Source: Candidatus Bathyarchaeota archaeon
GTDB taxonomy: Archaea; Thermoproteota; Bathyarchaeia; Bathyarchaeales; Bathycorpusculaceae
Assembly (NCBI GenBank): GCA_016927015.1
Contig: JAFGNM010000104.1
Location: 1-48,371, forward strand
Direction: 5' to 3'
DNA: 48,371 bases
The position numbers and the translations under genes are program-made. Shown here in pieces: positions 1 to 8,150 of the stretch. Under the pieces are notes generated by a model. The model was not told the DNA's origin, ran no database searches, and worked only from the letters and a program-made list of their open reading frames with translations. Every line of letters starts with the position of its first letter. Positions within the stretch are counted from its first letter, which is position 1.

Positions 1-1220
1 ATGCTTTCGCGGATGGTGTCAGGCTGGTTGGTTATGAACGTGGTGAATATGCCGAAATGGCGCATGCGCGTGACGATGTCGTCCCAGTAGGTTTCGCGGA
101 GGTAAAGGTGCGCTTCTTCAGCGAACAGGAAGGTGGCTTTTAGCTTCCAATTTTGCAGGGAGTCAACGAGCTTGCCTAAAACGTATTCTACGACTATTTG
201 GCGGTCTATGGTGCTTGTGTTGCGCAGGTTTATGATTATGGCGCCGCCTTGATCTTTGGCTTTCAGCAGGCACTCGTCTAGAAGCGTGGCTTCTGCAGGG
301 TTGTCGGTGAAAAAGCCCGAGTTGACGAGAGCGTGATAGCGGGAAGACAGCGCGTCACGTACGTGCTGGTTGCAGTTCAGGTTTCGTATGGCTTCGCCCA
401 TTTCTTGCAGCGTGAGGTGGCCTTTTTCTTTTAGGTTTTTCCAGAGGCGTCTGAACTCGCGGGAGGAAGTTCCAGGCAGGTGCAAGGCGTGGATTAGTAT
501 GCCCATGACAACGTTCAGGTGCAGCTGGTCGAGGGCTACTTTGAAGTTTTGTGAGGGTGTTAGCGCGTGGATTTTGTCGTAGTACATGTTTCTTTTTCCG
601 TCTTGGGTCATGCCGATGCTTGTGTATTCGCCGTTCAAGTCGAAGATGACAACTGTAGCCTTGTAGCCTACGAGGCTCGCCATCAGGAGCTTGGACAGGT
701 GTGATTTGCCGCAGCCTTTTTTGCCCGTTATTATGTTTAATGTGCCGTCTACGTCTGTTGCGTCTATTGTTAAAAGTGACGAGTCTTTGGTGCCGCCGAC
801 GATTATAGGCAGTTTTCCTTCAACTTTGGCGCGTTTTAGCAGCATGGGCACGGACAGTTTTTTGATGGTTGATTGCGAGCGGCTGGGCAGCCAGGAGCTG
901 CTGGGGCTTAATGCTTCGTTTTCCAGTGTTGCCCTTGTTTTGCATATGAGTAGGCTGGCGTCTTGGATGTAGGTGATGTGCGGGGCGATTTCCAGTGGGT
1001 CGATGTCTTCGCCTTGGATTGGTTCGCCGCCGTCTGGCAATGTACGCAGTAGCTCTTCGAGCACGCCTGGGATGCTTGCGAACTGCACGTCAATTACTTG
1101 AGCGATTAATGCTTTGTTGGCGTCGGGGTCTTCAATTAGGAGGTAGTCGCCTTTTTCAGCGTTTTCGTTTGGGAAGCTTAGGATTTGGAGTATGTTGCCT
1201 TCTTTTTTGTAGAGTTTCAT
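1..1220 (-). CDS. herA: HerA-like hexameric DNA translocase ATPase (3' end beyond window)
   Basis: The reading frame is open from an ATG at 1220 down to base 1, about 406 codons, so the C-terminus is missing. A P-loop (GKKGCGKS) lies at residues 166-173 and a Walker B-like strand (FLFAEEAH) near residue 365. The first 100 residues look like a HAS-barrel-type domain, as in HerA (DUF87 family). HerA pumps DNA and works with the NurA nuclease to resect double-strand breaks for homologous recombination. The start codon overlaps the stop of the upstream nurA gene by 4 bp (ATGA), which implies one transcript and coupled translation. No mre11 or rad50 is visible; they could lie beyond the left edge. 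Confidence 0.88.
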   Translation of the reverse strand, partial: MKLYKKEGNILQILSFPNENAEKGDYLLIEDPDANKALIAQVIDVQFASIPGVLEELLRTLPDGGEPIQGEDIDPLEIAPHITYIQDASLLICKTRATLENEALSPSSSWLPSRSQSTIKKLSVPMLLKRAKVEGKLPIIVGGTKDSSLLTIDATDVDGTLNIITGKKGCGKSHLSKLLMASLVGYKATVVIFDLNGEYTSIGMTQDGKRNMYYDKIHALTPSQNFKVALDQLHLNVVMGILIHALHLPGTSSREFRRLWKNLKEKGHLTLQEMGEAIRNLNCNQHVRDALSSRYHALVNSGFFTDNPAEATLLDECLLKAKDQGGAIIINLRNTSTIDRQIVVEYVLGKLVDSLQNWKLKATFLFAEEAHLYLRETYWDDIVTRMRHFGIFTTFITNQPDTIRES

Positions 1221-2302
1221 GAGTGAATTTCTCCTTTGCCGAATGGGCCGAACAGCAGTTTGTGCATGTCTGGTCTGTTGATTATTTGTATGCCGTGTTT
1301 GCGGGTGATGAAGTGCTTGATGGCTAAGACTTCGTTGGCTGTGAAAGTGCATAAGATGTGTGATAGGCGCAGTGTTTCAGGGTAGCCGTGCGTGTGGTGC
1401 AGGTCGTTTCCTAAAAGTTTCTCAACTGCGGTCATTCTGTGCTGGAGGGGGATTTCTCTGTCGATGTCCAAGCGGAAAGCATAGTTTGCCTTGTTGAGTC
1501 TTGCTACGTAGACGCCGCCTAACACGACGGTGGGCGGTTTGAATTGTACTCCTGTGGTTTCCAGAAGGTATGGTGGCTCGTGGTTGGGCAGCTGGTCGGT
1601 TATGAGGTAGCCGTTGACTCTTAGGCTGGTCATTTTGCTGAAGGCGAGTACTGTGTTTTTGTTTTTTCTTGCGAGGCTGAGGATGTCTTTCATGCGTTGC
1701 ACTGGGGTGTCGAAGGTGCCTGAGGTTAGTGAGCCGTCGAACAGGATTAGCCCGTTGTCCACTGTTTTCGCCAGCATTGTTTGTAGCCATCGTTCGAGGA
1801 GGCTTGCGAGGCGGGTGGGCATCTGCATGAGGGGCGGTGTGGAGTGGCGGTTGCTGGAGTAAAGCGTGGTGAAGTAGGATTTTTCGAGTGTGTTGTAGAC
1901 TTCGTTTTTGTTGTCTTCTGTTATGTGGAATATGAATGGTCCGAGGCGGGTGTAGCGGTAGTTTCGGTTTTGTTTCCAGGTGGTTGCGCCTCGGATGGCA
2001 ATTATGATGCCTGTGCTTGTTTCGCCGATTTTTATGGTGGATGTGTCAACTGCGGCGATTATTGTTTCTTGGTGGTTGGGCTTGAGCGCTATGGGTGTAC
2101 GTTTGAGCCGCAGGTTTGAGGGGTGCTGCTCTGAAATGTGGAATTGTTGAAATTGTTGATTTAGTTGAAAAGGTGGGGGTTGCACTTGCTTTAGCGAATG
2201 GAGTGATTGTTCTAGGAAGCGTTGGGGTAATGTTGTGTCGATGGTGGGTTGTGGAAAGTTATATTTCGGGGTTGTTGTTATAGTGTATTGTTCAATCACC
2301 AA
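1217..2302 (-). CDS. nurA: NurA-domain 5'-3' nuclease
   Basis: This 361-residue protein shows the NurA pattern. An Asp-containing strand (AAVDTST) places D86 as a likely metal ligand. E170 lies in a Leu-rich helix and a second Asp strand (LILFDGS) gives D189. The first 75 residues are Gln/Pro-rich and low in complexity. NurA is the nuclease partner of HerA in DNA end resection, and the 4-bp overlap with herA supports that pairing. The start is TTG at 2302 or GTG at 2299; both follow a GGTGA-like ribosome site. The gene is divergent from a winged-helix gene at 2392, and both may share the palindromic TATA element near 2333. Confidence 0.82.
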   Translation of the reverse strand: MVIEQYTITTTPKYNFPQPTIDTTLPQRFLEQSLHSLKQVQPPPFQLNQQFQQFHISEQHPSNLRLKRTPIALKPNHQETIIAAVDTSTIKIGETSTGIIIAIRGATTWKQNRNYRYTRLGPFIFHITEDNKNEVYNTLEKSYFTTLYSSNRHSTPPLMQMPTRLASLLERWLQTMLAKTVDNGLILFDGSLTSGTFDTPVQRMKDILSLARKNKNTVLAFSKMTSLRVNGYLITDQLPNHEPPYLLETTGVQFKPPTVVLGGVYVARLNKANYAFRLDIDREIPLQHRMTAVEKLLGNDLHHTHGYPETLRLSHILCTFTANEVLAIKHFITRKHGIQIINRPDMHKLLFGPFGKGEIHS

Positions 2303-2332
2303 GATTCACCAATAGCCAATAAGGCATGGGCG

Positions 2333-2368
2333 AAATATTTAAGTGTTGTGCATGTGCATCTTGCACAA
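2333..2368. promoter_or_regulatory. Bidirectional TATA palindrome and TTGTGCA inverted repeat
   Basis: AAATATTT at 2333-2340 is a perfect palindrome placed to serve as a TATA box for both nurA (minus) and the winged-helix gene at 2392 (plus). Just to its right, TTGTGCA (2346-2352) is repeated in inverted form as TGCACAA (2362-2368) with a 9-base spacer. This falls where transcription of the rightward gene should begin, as expected of a repressor operator. Autoregulation by the winged-helix product is an inference. Confidence 0.5.
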
Positions 2369-2391
2369 TACAATAAACAACAGGTGACAAC

Positions 2392-2799
2392 TTGACAGAA
2401 AAACCGCAAAAACCACCAATAAAAGTCAAAATGAAAATCGGCGACATAGAATTCGAAATCGAATCGCAAGAGGACCAACTGCAAACCGCCGTAGACCAAA
2501 TACTGTCCACCGTAACCGAAAAACTCAAAGACACACATTTAGCCACAGTCGCAGAAAGACAAGCACCACCACCCAGAGCAGAAACATGCAAAGGCGTAAT
2601 CCAAAAACTCTGGGAAGAAAACTGGTTCACCCAACCAAGAGGACTAAGCGAAGTCCACAGCGAAATGGCAAGAAAAGGCTTCCACTACGACCGCACCGCA
2701 GTAGCCCACGCGCTGATAGACTTAGTCAAGGACGGCATATTGACTCGTGAGGGAAAGCCGAGACGATATCAATATGCCCAAAAACGACCACCACCTTAA
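2392..2799 (+). CDS. Winged-helix domain protein, unknown role
   Basis: The protein has 135 residues and starts with TTG, preceded by an AGGTGA ribosome site 5 bases upstream. Residues 1-45 are charged with an amphipathic stretch. Residues 65-128 look like a winged helix-turn-helix: a helix ending in the GVIQKLWEENWF segment, then a recognition-type helix before a basic wing (GKPRRYQYA). I recognise the fold type but no named family. It is divergent from nurA-herA, so it could regulate that pair or itself; the inverted repeat at 2346-2368 is a candidate site. The coding strand is rich in A and C, like that of nurA. Confidence 0.7.
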   Translation: MTEKPQKPPIKVKMKIGDIEFEIESQEDQLQTAVDQILSTVTEKLKDTHLATVAERQAPPPRAETCKGVIQKLWEENWFTQPRGLSEVHSEMARKGFHYDRTAVAHALIDLVKDGILTREGKPRRYQYAQKRPPP

Positions 2800-2949
2800 T
2801 GGCTCGCTTAATCTCGGTTACTTTCAATTTAGTAAACAGCAAAGCAACTTCTTATGCATATTCAAAAGAGGCTAACGGAAGCACGGGTATTCTACTTTAA
2901 CTCATACTCTACAGACATAGGTAAGCATAACGGGCGCGGTTTCAGTCTG

Positions 2950-3041
2950 GTCAAGAAACCTTGACTAACTGGAATTTTTGTTTGTCAAGAAATCTTGACT
3001 AAAATCTTTGTTGTGGGGTTGTTTAGTCAAGAAAGCTTGAC
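2950..3041. promoter_or_regulatory. Array of three GTCAAG-N4-CTTGAC palindromes
   Basis: Three 16-bp near-identical palindromes lie at 2950-2965 (GTCAAGAAACCTTGAC), 2984-2999 (GTCAAGAAATCTTGAC) and 3026-3041 (GTCAAGAAAGCTTGAC). Their centres are 34 and 42 bp apart. They end about 42 bases before the TTG start of the secreted protein at 3084, so the last one abuts the expected TATA region. The loops are too short for good RNA hairpins, which favours binding by a dimeric DNA-binding protein. A matching triplet lies at 40865-40946 before a relic of the same gene family. Confidence 0.75.
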
Positions 3042-3083
3042 AAAAACGCTTTTACAGCAGAAAAACCCAGCATACAGCAGGGA

Positions 3084-3917
3084 TTGCCCGTGGGAAAGAA
3101 GACGCTCATAACAGCAAGCATCATTTCGACGCTTCTAATCTCAGCGGTAGCGGGAACACAATTTGTTAGCTTAGGGACGGCAAATTTTTTTACTCATACA
3201 GAAACTTACAACACCCCTCCGACCATTTCCATATTTTCACCAACCCAAAATGAGGCAACCCCTTCTAACTTGCTACTGAACTTCACTATAACGAAATCGT
3301 TTGGGTGGAATGTTTCAATATTGAGTCACTTGAAAAACAGGTTAGTTCGTGTTAAGATTTTAATTGATGGGCAATTGTATCGGTCAATTGAAGCCGATAG
3401 CCGCTTGTTCTCTCCTTTCAGCTATTCTGAGTACCTGCAAGACTTGGCAGACGGAATGCACACTTTGGCACTTGAAGCTTTTTGTGAGGGCTGGACTTAT
3501 AATATCTTTATGGGGGGCGGGAAGTTGTGGTATACGGCGTTTTCTGATTTGATAAATTTCACGGTGTACGCTAATCCACCGCAAATACTCCCATTGTCAG
3601 TAAAAAACAAAACATACGAGGCATCTGATGTTCCGTTGGTCTTCACGGTAAACGAGACGGTTTCACAAATTTCATACAGTTTGGACGGGCAGGAGAATTT
3701 GACAATTGGTGGAAATACAACTTTAGCTGGTTTAGCCAATGGCGAGCACAACATAACGATTTACGCAACTGACATTGTTGGAAACATTGGAGCCTCTGAA
3801 ACAATCTATTTTATCGTTGAAGTTCCTTTTCCTGCAATATTGGTTATAGCTCCCATAGCCCCAGCGACTGTCGTTGGAATAGGATTGTTAGTCTACTTCA
3901 AGAAACGCAAACGGTGA
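3084..3917 (+). CDS. Secreted, C-terminally membrane-anchored Ig-like repeat protein
   Basis: The protein has 277 residues. It has an N-terminal signal or anchor helix (about 8-30), two extracellular Ig-like stretches that begin with PPT and PPQ (about 43-150 and 164-245), many N-x-S/T sites, and a C-terminal helix (about 252-271) ending in KKRKR. The second stretch contains the YSLDGQ and GEHNITIYATD pattern that I associate with bathyarchaeal surface proteins. It is probably displayed on the cell surface; its substrate is unknown. The start is TTG; no better start lies nearby, and the N-terminus aligns with the relic at 40821. The gene sits behind the triple palindrome and 4 bases before a paralogue, so the two are likely co-transcribed. 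Confidence 0.8.
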   Translation: MPVGKKTLITASIISTLLISAVAGTQFVSLGTANFFTHTETYNTPPTISIFSPTQNEATPSNLLLNFTITKSFGWNVSILSHLKNRLVRVKILIDGQLYRSIEADSRLFSPFSYSEYLQDLADGMHTLALEAFCEGWTYNIFMGGGKLWYTAFSDLINFTVYANPPQILPLSVKNKTYEASDVPLVFTVNETVSQISYSLDGQENLTIGGNTTLAGLANGEHNITIYATDIVGNIGASETIYFIVEVPFPAILVIAPIAPATVVGIGLLVYFKKRKR

Positions 3918-3921
3918 TGAT

Positions 3922-4569
3922 ATGAAGAAAACAGCATTAGCACTAACATCAATCATGGGTTTATGTTTAACGATTATAGGAATTCAACTTCTTCCTTTGA
4001 CTAATGCAAATTTTATGTTGTTTTACGATTTACCCACTAAACCTGATACGAACCCGCCCTTAGTTACTTTACATTTGCCGACTCAAAACCAAACTTTTAC
4101 TTCGCAAAATATTACTCTGAGCTTCACTGTAATCAAACCAGAAACATGGATTATACCAAGTAAAGGAAAGTTTGTAAACGGAAGTGAAATTTACTACGTT
4201 CTGGGCAACATAACCTCCTTCCATTATGAGGTAGATGAAGTTAAAAGCGAGAATATCGCCGTTCAGGACATTTCTACTGTTTATTTGGCTAATCCGCAGC
4301 GAACTTTAAGCTTCTCAATTAACCTGACGTTGCCTGAAGGATATCATAAACTATGCGTTGGTGTAGAAGGTGAGACCATATATAGGCAAGGTAGTGTCAT
4401 GGATCCTTTCTTATCAAATATGGTGCAGGGGGTCTCTGAAGTTGTTAATTTCACCATAACTAAACCGCCAGAGCCTTTTCCAACGGCATTTGTTTTAACT
4501 ACCTCTGTTGCATCAGTAGCTGTTATTGGCGCTGGTCTGCTTGTGTACTTCAAGAAACGCAAACACTAA
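3922..4569 (+). CDS. Secreted, C-terminally membrane-anchored paralogue
   Basis: The protein has 215 residues with the same plan as the gene before it. It has an N-terminal hydrophobic helix (about 4-25), one extracellular region starting at NPPLVTLHLP, many N-glycosylation-type sites, and a C-terminal helix (about 188-209) ending in VYFKKRKH. That tail is nearly identical to its neighbour's (VYFKKRKR), so the pair arose by duplication or belongs to one family. The ATG follows the upstream TGA by 4 bases and has a GTGATGAT ribosome site overlapping that stop. It lacks the second Ig-like stretch. Function unknown; surface location inferred. Confidence 0.8.
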   Translation: MKKTALALTSIMGLCLTIIGIQLLPLTNANFMLFYDLPTKPDTNPPLVTLHLPTQNQTFTSQNITLSFTVIKPETWIIPSKGKFVNGSEIYYVLGNITSFHYEVDEVKSENIAVQDISTVYLANPQRTLSFSINLTLPEGYHKLCVGVEGETIYRQGSVMDPFLSNMVQGVSEVVNFTITKPPEPFPTAFVLTTSVASVAVIGAGLLVYFKKRKH

Positions 4570-4690
4570 GCAAATTCTCTCACCGCCTGCAAGTTTGAAA
4601 TTTTAATTTAAATTTAAAAAACTGATTTTGCACATCGGGTTATCTATGAATAAGAGAGAGGTAGACATCGCAGAGCTGTCAACACGCCAG

Positions 4691-4852
4691 CATATTTGGC
4701 TCCTAATAGTAAATGTATGCAGAAACCTATAGAGGGGTCTATCCGCGGCGTTTTCCGCAACCAAAAACGTAGAAGGGATAGGGGCTATAGAAAACGATAG
4801 GAGCCTACCACATCTCCAATCTATTAAAGTATATAAAAGGGGCTATAGACTG
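4691..4852. repeat. Dispersed element, copy A
   Basis: Bases 4691-4750 match 34896-34957 closely. They share CATATTTG, then CCTAATAGT, then the 18-base word TGCAGAAACCTATAGAGG and GTCTAT. The right part (4775-4852) carries GGGGCTATAG twice, the second after a TATATAAAAGG TATA-like run. The element fills most of the 312-base gap between the secreted paralogue and acdB. No gene is visible in the gap. Confidence 0.6.
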
Positions 4853-4880
4853 TCGTGAGCGCTTAAGAGCGCTGCATCGT

Positions 4881-5591
4881 TTATTCAAGTATGATTCGTG
4901 CGTCCACTGTTTTTGCGCCTTTCTCGTAAGCCATTATGGGATTCAAGTCTAACTCTTTGATTTCAGGGTAATCCATGACCAGCTTTGAAGTGTTCAGCAA
5001 GACGCTTATTATGGCGTCCAAATCTGCTGGTGGCGTGTTCCGGTATCCCGTCAGAAGCGGATACGCTTTGAGTTTTGTCATCATCTCATGTGCGTCTTCT
5101 CGTGTTATAGGCGCAATCCGGAAAGTGACATCTTTCAAAAGCTCAACGAAAATTCCGCCCAGCCCAAACATCAAAGTCTGCCCAAACTGCGGATCTTTAA
5201 TCGCGCCAACTATAACTTCGGTTGCCTGTGGAGCCATTTCCTGAACCAAAACGCCAACAATTTTCGCCGCGGAATCGTATTTCTTGGCGTTCCCCAAGAT
5301 TTTTCCGTACGCACTCCGAACTTCAGCAGCGTTCTTCAGGTTAACCTTTACGCCTCCAGCATCAGATTTGTGGATGATGTCGGGTGAAACGATTTTCAAA
5401 ACCACGGGAAACCCTATCTGCCCCGCAAACTCAGCCGCTTCTTCCTCGTTTTTAGCCAGCTTAAACGTGGTAACTGGAATCTGGTACTCCATGCAGATGG
5501 CTTTGGCTTCAGCTTCCAAAAGCGCTTTTCTGCCTTCACTGCGAACTTGGGAAATAATTTTTGATGTCTTGTTCAAATCTGCAACTTCCAT
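4881..5591 (-). CDS. acdB: ADP-forming acetyl/acyl-CoA synthetase, beta subunit (ATP-grasp)
   Basis: The protein has 236 residues from ATG 5591; an earlier in-frame ATG at 5618 would add nine residues that do not look like the family. It shows the ATP-grasp core (GFPVVLKIVSPDIIHKSDAGG, here in two parts) and ends with the ELDLNP metal-binding motif. The enzyme makes ATP and acetate (or another acid) from acyl-CoA, ADP and phosphate, the usual energy step of peptide- or sugar-fermenting archaea. The alpha subunit that binds CoA is not in the window, so it must be encoded elsewhere or the partner is distant. Its 3' end lies against repeat copy A. Confidence 0.9.
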   Translation of the reverse strand: MEVADLNKTSKIISQVRSEGRKALLEAEAKAICMEYQIPVTTFKLAKNEEEAAEFAGQIGFPVVLKIVSPDIIHKSDAGGVKVNLKNAAEVRSAYGKILGNAKKYDSAAKIVGVLVQEMAPQATEVIVGAIKDPQFGQTLMFGLGGIFVELLKDVTFRIAPITREDAHEMMTKLKAYPLLTGYRNTPPADLDAIISVLLNTSKLVMDYPEIKELDLNPIMAYEKGAKTVDARIILE

Positions 5592-5667
5592 GAACTTGTG
5601 TTTGAGTAAGACCCGCATCAGGTTTAAAATCGTTTTGCATCAACAAAGAAGAACAGGTACCACGCGA

Positions 5668-6657
5668 TTAGCTGAGCTCCTGTAACGCCCGCAAACGCTT
5701 AACAATGTTCGGATGCGTTGACAAGGCTTCAAGCAACTTATCCGCAAACGTCAATTTCCTCGAAGCAATTTCCGCAACCAACTTCTGGTCACTTTGAGCT
5801 TCCATAGCAGCTAACTCGGCTGAATCCACACTTGCACGATCAGGATCAGCAATGAACAAAGCCTTGAAAGCACTCGAGTTTGGTTTTTCTCTCTGAGCTT
5901 TCCTAGCATCATTAACCTTACGAGTGGTATTAACTATCTTCGCCAGCCCCGTGGAAAGTTTCTGCGCGCCATTATCCACCACGGAAACGCTGTGCCTGTC
6001 AGCATAGTACTCGCGCAGCCTGCTCAAGTAGAGAATAAACAGGTTCAGCACCCAAGAGAAAATCATGAAACCTATACCAATGATAGCGCTTCCACCGCTA
6101 TCGTCTCTGCGCCCACGGTACATGCTTGAAAGCATAAGCGAAAAGCCGATGTAATAGAAAAGCGCTGGCAAAAAGGAAACCACCATCATAACCTGCACGT
6201 CCCTGTGCTTCAAGTGACCAAGCTCATGCCCTATAACAGCCTCAACTTCACTTTCATTCAACGACTCCAAAAGACCCTTAGTGACCGCAACACGGTTACC
6301 TGTTAAGGGTGAACCATACGCAAAAGCATTCGGAATAGGAATCTGCGATAGCATGAGTTTTGGCTTGGAGATTTTGCTTTTTTCGCTGAGATTTTCAACC
6401 ATCTGGTGCAGTTGCGGGTTTTCATTTGCTGAAAGTTCGCGGACTCGGTATATGGCACCAACAAGGTATGGAGATATAAGCCATTGGATAATGTTGAAGG
6501 CTACTACAATTATGCCCAGCGTCAAGAGGTCAAAGACGCCTGCTAGGCTCATGATAACTGTGAATACTAGTGTGGATAAACCGAAGATTACGGCTAAGGT
6601 TCCAGCCATAGAAAGCCGAAGTTTCCATGCGTTCATGTTTCTATCTAAAAGTTGCAT
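5668..6657 (-). CDS. htpX: HtpX-like membrane zinc protease (M48)
   Basis: The protein has 329 residues. Two N-terminal membrane helices (about 15-40 and 42-70) precede the zinc motif HELGH at 144-148. The third ligand is probably E215 in REYYAD, after two more membrane helices (about 155-175 and 188-210). These are the marks of HtpX, which degrades damaged membrane proteins at the cytoplasmic face. The C-terminal 80 residues (KLTFADKLLEALSTHPN and the RLRAL end) match the family. It is followed by acdB on the same strand after about 75 bases; no functional link is evident. Confidence 0.93.
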   Translation of the reverse strand: MQLLDRNMNAWKLRLSMAGTLAVIFGLSTLVFTVIMSLAGVFDLLTLGIIVVAFNIIQWLISPYLVGAIYRVRELSANENPQLHQMVENLSEKSKISKPKLMLSQIPIPNAFAYGSPLTGNRVAVTKGLLESLNESEVEAVIGHELGHLKHRDVQVMMVVSFLPALFYYIGFSLMLSSMYRGRRDDSGGSAIIGIGFMIFSWVLNLFILYLSRLREYYADRHSVSVVDNGAQKLSTGLAKIVNTTRKVNDARKAQREKPNSSAFKALFIADPDRASVDSAELAAMEAQSDQKLVAEIASRKLTFADKLLEALSTHPNIVKRLRALQELS

Positions 6658-6819
6658 GCTTAACGGCGTCTTATAAATTTTACGTTATAACCAAAAATAT
6701 AACAATGATAATTTTGACAAGAAATACGACTATGGCAGCAGACGATTTGCATCAAATTCGAGCCGCTTAAATACCAACCTCACGCTATATCTCCTAGCTG
6801 CAAATGGAGAACTACGCTA

Positions 6820-7509
6820 TTGACTGACAAACACGAGTGGCAACACATCTACACGCTTCTCAAACTCGCGGAAATGGGTGCCCACAGGCGAACCGCCAAA
6901 ATCTCAACCGAATATTTAGCCGAGAAAATGGAAATTTCCCAGCAGACAGCATCCCGCTACTTGATAGAACTAGAACGCAAACGGTGGATTCAAAGAACAA
7001 TAACGCCTGAAGGCAGCCTGATAAAAATCTGCGACTCAGGCATGAAAGAAATTCAGAAGCTATATTCGCACCTGCGATTCTTAATCGAAGCAGCCTATCC
7101 GCCATCAGTTACCCTTGAAGGAACAGTTTTCACAGGTTTAGGCGAAGGCGCTTATTACATCGCAAAAGCGGTTTACAGGAAACAGTTCATTGAAAAACTT
7201 GGCTTTGACCCTTACCCCGGCACGCTCAACCTTAAGCTTACAACCGAATATGACCTTAAGACACGCATGGAACTGGAAACGTACCCAGCCGTTGAAATTG
7301 AAGGCTTCAAAAACGAAAACCGAACTTTTGGGCTGGTTAAATGCTACCCTGCCACTATTGATAATAAGGTTAAGGGCGCTTTGATCTCTGCCCTGCGTAG
7401 CCACTATGACGTCTCAGTTTTGGAGGTAATAGCCCCTGTTTGCCTTAGAAAACAGCTTAACCTGAAGGATGGGCACAAAGTGAAGGTAGAAGTTTTCACT
7501 CGTCCTTAG
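6820..7509 (+). CDS. ribK: CTP-dependent riboflavin kinase with N-terminal winged helix
   Basis: The protein has 229 residues. Residues 1-88 form a winged helix (ISQQTASRYLIELERK is the recognition helix). Residues 97-227 form the archaeal DUF120 kinase, with GTVFTGLGEGAYYI and FDPYPGTLNLKL. The kinase makes FMN from riboflavin using CTP. The winged-helix fusion is known in several archaeal RibK proteins and suggests that it also acts as a flavin-responsive regulator. The start is TTG with no close ATG. The FAD synthase gene, the next step, lies 0.6 kb downstream on the other strand. A TATA-like TTAAATACC lies about 50 bases upstream. Confidence 0.93.
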   Translation: MTDKHEWQHIYTLLKLAEMGAHRRTAKISTEYLAEKMEISQQTASRYLIELERKRWIQRTITPEGSLIKICDSGMKEIQKLYSHLRFLIEAAYPPSVTLEGTVFTGLGEGAYYIAKAVYRKQFIEKLGFDPYPGTLNLKLTTEYDLKTRMELETYPAVEIEGFKNENRTFGLVKCYPATIDNKVKGALISALRSHYDVSVLEVIAPVCLRKQLNLKDGHKVKVEVFTRP

Positions 7510-7511
7510 CG

Positions 7512-8150
7512 CTAAGGAAAGGTTGAATAAGAGTAGCTTACGGTGTACCGTGCCTCTGGTTTACGCCTTGTGGCTAACACGTAGCCTATCAGCAAGCCAG
7601 CAACCAGTCCACCTATATGCGCGAAATTGTTTACGCCTGGTCCTGAACTGAGAAATAACAGAAAGAACGCGTATATCAACGCGCCAATTATAGACTGACT
7701 GAAACTGCGTCTAGCGTAGATCGTAGCAGCGCCGAACATTGCGAAGATGGCTCCTGAGGCTCCAACCGAAGGGACGTTGAGGGGCAAAAGTAGCAGTGAC
7801 AGCAGATTCCCTGTTAATCCGCCTAAGAAGTAGATGGACAGGTACTCAGGCAGCGAGAACATTTCTTCACTTCTTAATCCGAAAATGAGAAGGAAAACCA
7901 TGTTGCCTGCGATGTGCGCTATATTGGCGTGGACAAACATTGATGTAAAAAGCCGATAGTACTGAAACTCGTAAAGGACTAAACTGTTTATTTGACTATA
8001 ATCAAAAATCACACTGTTACTTGTGTTCATAAAATCTCCGCCGGCAACAGAAGTGTAAACGTAAAAGGCAATGTTCAACGCTATGAGAATGTACGTGGGC
8101 TTAAACTTCTGGCTGCTGGACACTGATTGTTCACCTGACAAATTTCTCAA
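7512..8150 (-). CDS. Rhomboid-family intramembrane serine protease
   Basis: The protein has 212 residues with about six membrane helices. The catalytic Ser is S132 in GASGAIFAMFG, the catalytic His is H178 in NFAHIGG, and N83 sits in the HIAGNM segment of helix 2, as in active rhomboids. It cleaves membrane proteins within the bilayer. A short polar N-terminus (about 18 residues) and a Tyr/Ser-rich tail flank the core. Its start overlaps the end of the FAD synthase gene by 4 bp, so the two are co-transcribed. The substrate is unknown. Confidence 0.92.
   Translation of the reverse strand: MRNLSGEQSVSSSQKFKPTYILIALNIAFYVYTSVAGGDFMNTSNSVIFDYSQINSLVLYEFQYYRLFTSMFVHANIAHIAGNMVFLLIFGLRSEEMFSLPEYLSIYFLGGLTGNLLSLLLLPLNVPSVGASGAIFAMFGAATIYARRSFSQSIIGALIYAFFLLFLSSGPGVNNFAHIGGLVAGLLIGYVLATRRKPEARYTVSYSYSTFP

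Noticed and set aside
2292-2630. 112- and 80-codon minus-strand frames
   Set aside because: These are shadows of the winged-helix gene at 2392.
2950-3041. CRISPR array of three spaced palindromes
   Set aside because: Repeats are only 16 bp, spacers of 18 and 26 bases are too short and unequal, there are only three units, and no cas genes are near.
3384-3584. Frames on both strands inside the secreted protein gene
   Set aside because: They are shadows with no translation signals.
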